NCBI RefSeq assembly: GCF_900112395.1
Contig: NZ_FOLN01000008.1
Coordinates: 151,665-215,664, forward strand
Source: Algibacter lectus
Lineage (GTDB): Bacteria; Bacteroidota; Bacteroidia; Flavobacteriales; Flavobacteriaceae
DNA: 64,000 nucleotides
Direction of reading: 5' to 3'
Positions 63,466 to 64,000 of this stretch are shown piece after piece (the first letter of the stretch is position 1; the number at the start of each line of letters is the position of its first letter). The notes beneath the pieces were generated by a model. The model searched no databases. It was not told the origin of the DNA and worked only from the letters and a program-made list of their open reading frames with translations. The position numbers were made by a program, and so were the translations under genes.

Positions 63466-64000
63466 TTAATTAAATAGTTTCTCAAGCTCGCTGTCTGTAA
63501 TTGTAGTTTTTTCTGTTGGTAGCTCAAAATCCTCATTTAGATTATATATTTCGTCCTTAGTAAAATGATAGTATCTACGTTGTTTTATGTCGTTGCTAAT
63601 ACTGGTAGTATTGCCGCTATAAGATGAAATAATTATACTGTGAAAAGGGTTTCGTTTACGCTTAGCATAGGATTTTTTATTAAAGTGCTTTTTAACGTCT
63701 CTGGCGAACCAACTCGAGTTCCAACGCTCATTCCTTCCAAAGGCTGAAATAAATTGATCTGCGGTAAAATAAACCTCGTTTTTAGTTTCATTTTCTAAAA
63801 AATAATCTGTGAGGTTTTCAATTATTGCCTTAATTAGTTGAGGTCGTGCATTCGCCTGCATTTTCTTTGCCGCATCTGTTTGAAACGTTTTAGGGTCTAG
63901 CCATAATCGGCTGGCTCTCTCAATTGGTTTATATTCATTAACTAAATAATAAAAAAACGCTGGTACTTCTTTAATTGCCTTTTCTAAAATATCAAAGTCA
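63466..64000 (-). CDS. 3' part of a gene resembling a mobile-element primase/helicase (cut by window edge)
   Basis: The minus frame is open from the window edge to the stop at 63466-63468, giving at least 177 residues; an internal Met at 63861 is unlikely to be the true start because the frame continues with convincing sequence before it (DILEKAIKEVPAFFYYLVN, then RASRLWLDPKTFQTDAAKK). The C-terminal part (ADQFISAFGRNERWNSSWFARD) looks like a winged-helix module. EVPAFFYYL and the basic segments recall the C-terminal region of phage-type D5 primase/helicase proteins of Bacteroidota. This is from memory of the family, not a search. Confidence 0.5.
   Translation of the reverse strand, partial: DFDILEKAIKEVPAFFYYLVNEYKPIERASRLWLDPKTFQTDAAKKMQANARPQLIKAIIENLTDYFLENETKNEVYFTADQFISAFGRNERWNSSWFARDVKKHFNKKSYAKRKRNPFHSIIISSYSGNTTSISNDIKQRRYYHFTKDEIYNLNEDFELPTEKTTITDSELEKLFN

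Overview
The window is chromosomal DNA from a gliding member of the Bacteroidota, almost certainly family Flavobacteriaceae. Evidence: low GC, promoters of the TAnnTTTG type, almost no Shine-Dalgarno sequences, gldB and gldC, type IX secretion (T9SS) cargo with both type A and type B sorting domains, PorP/SprF, class II HMG-CoA reductase, and a mraZ-to-ftsZ cell-wall cluster in the flavobacterial order. I cannot name the genus.

Layout. 1-7756: housekeeping genes: the start of lysS, a YqaE/Pmp3 peptide, a lipoprotein, ffh, a four-helix-bundle gene next to a CAGTCT microsatellite, folD, rluF, a hydrolase, a cupin and lipB. 7810-12741: dnaG, a NarL-type regulator, nadE and gldB-gldC. 12955-17924: cdd, pdhA-pdhC, an M28 peptidase and an SDR. 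18288-24001: a T9SS type B cassette (large cargo, PorP/SprF, OmpA/PD40). 24724-25248: a secreted ubiquitin carrying a T9SS type A sorting domain, the most remarkable gene here. 25291-33068: HMG-CoA reductase, a DPP4-like peptidase with two POT peptide transporters, and a thioredoxin-like protein. 33091-37941 (minus): surE, a membrane protein, lpxB, NlpC/P60 and ComEC. 38107-44199: Prc protease, an OppC-type permease, a lipoprotein, engB and a hydrolase. 44419-60304: the division and cell-wall cluster mraZ-rsmH-ftsL-ftsI-murE-mraY-murD-ftsW-murG-murC-ftsQ-ftsA-ftsZ, preceded by a three-copy MraZ-type operator. 60467-60916: a YqeY-type gene.

From 60953 to the right edge the character changes. 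A tRNA-Arg(UCG) is followed by about 3 kb of AT-rich, gene-sparse DNA. It holds tiny, translationally coupled minus-strand genes, a strong terminator, nested inverted repeats and the 3' part of a gene that resembles a mobile-element primase/helicase. I read this as the left end of an integrative element inserted at the tRNA. No integrase or second att site is visible in the window.

Functional links: the DPP4/POT/M28 group suggests growth on peptides. The gld genes, T9SS type B cassette and ubiquitin-CTD protein all concern the gliding and secretion machinery of the envelope. The mraZ-ftsZ block makes and divides the wall. Function calls rest on motifs and my knowledge of the families; no database search was made.
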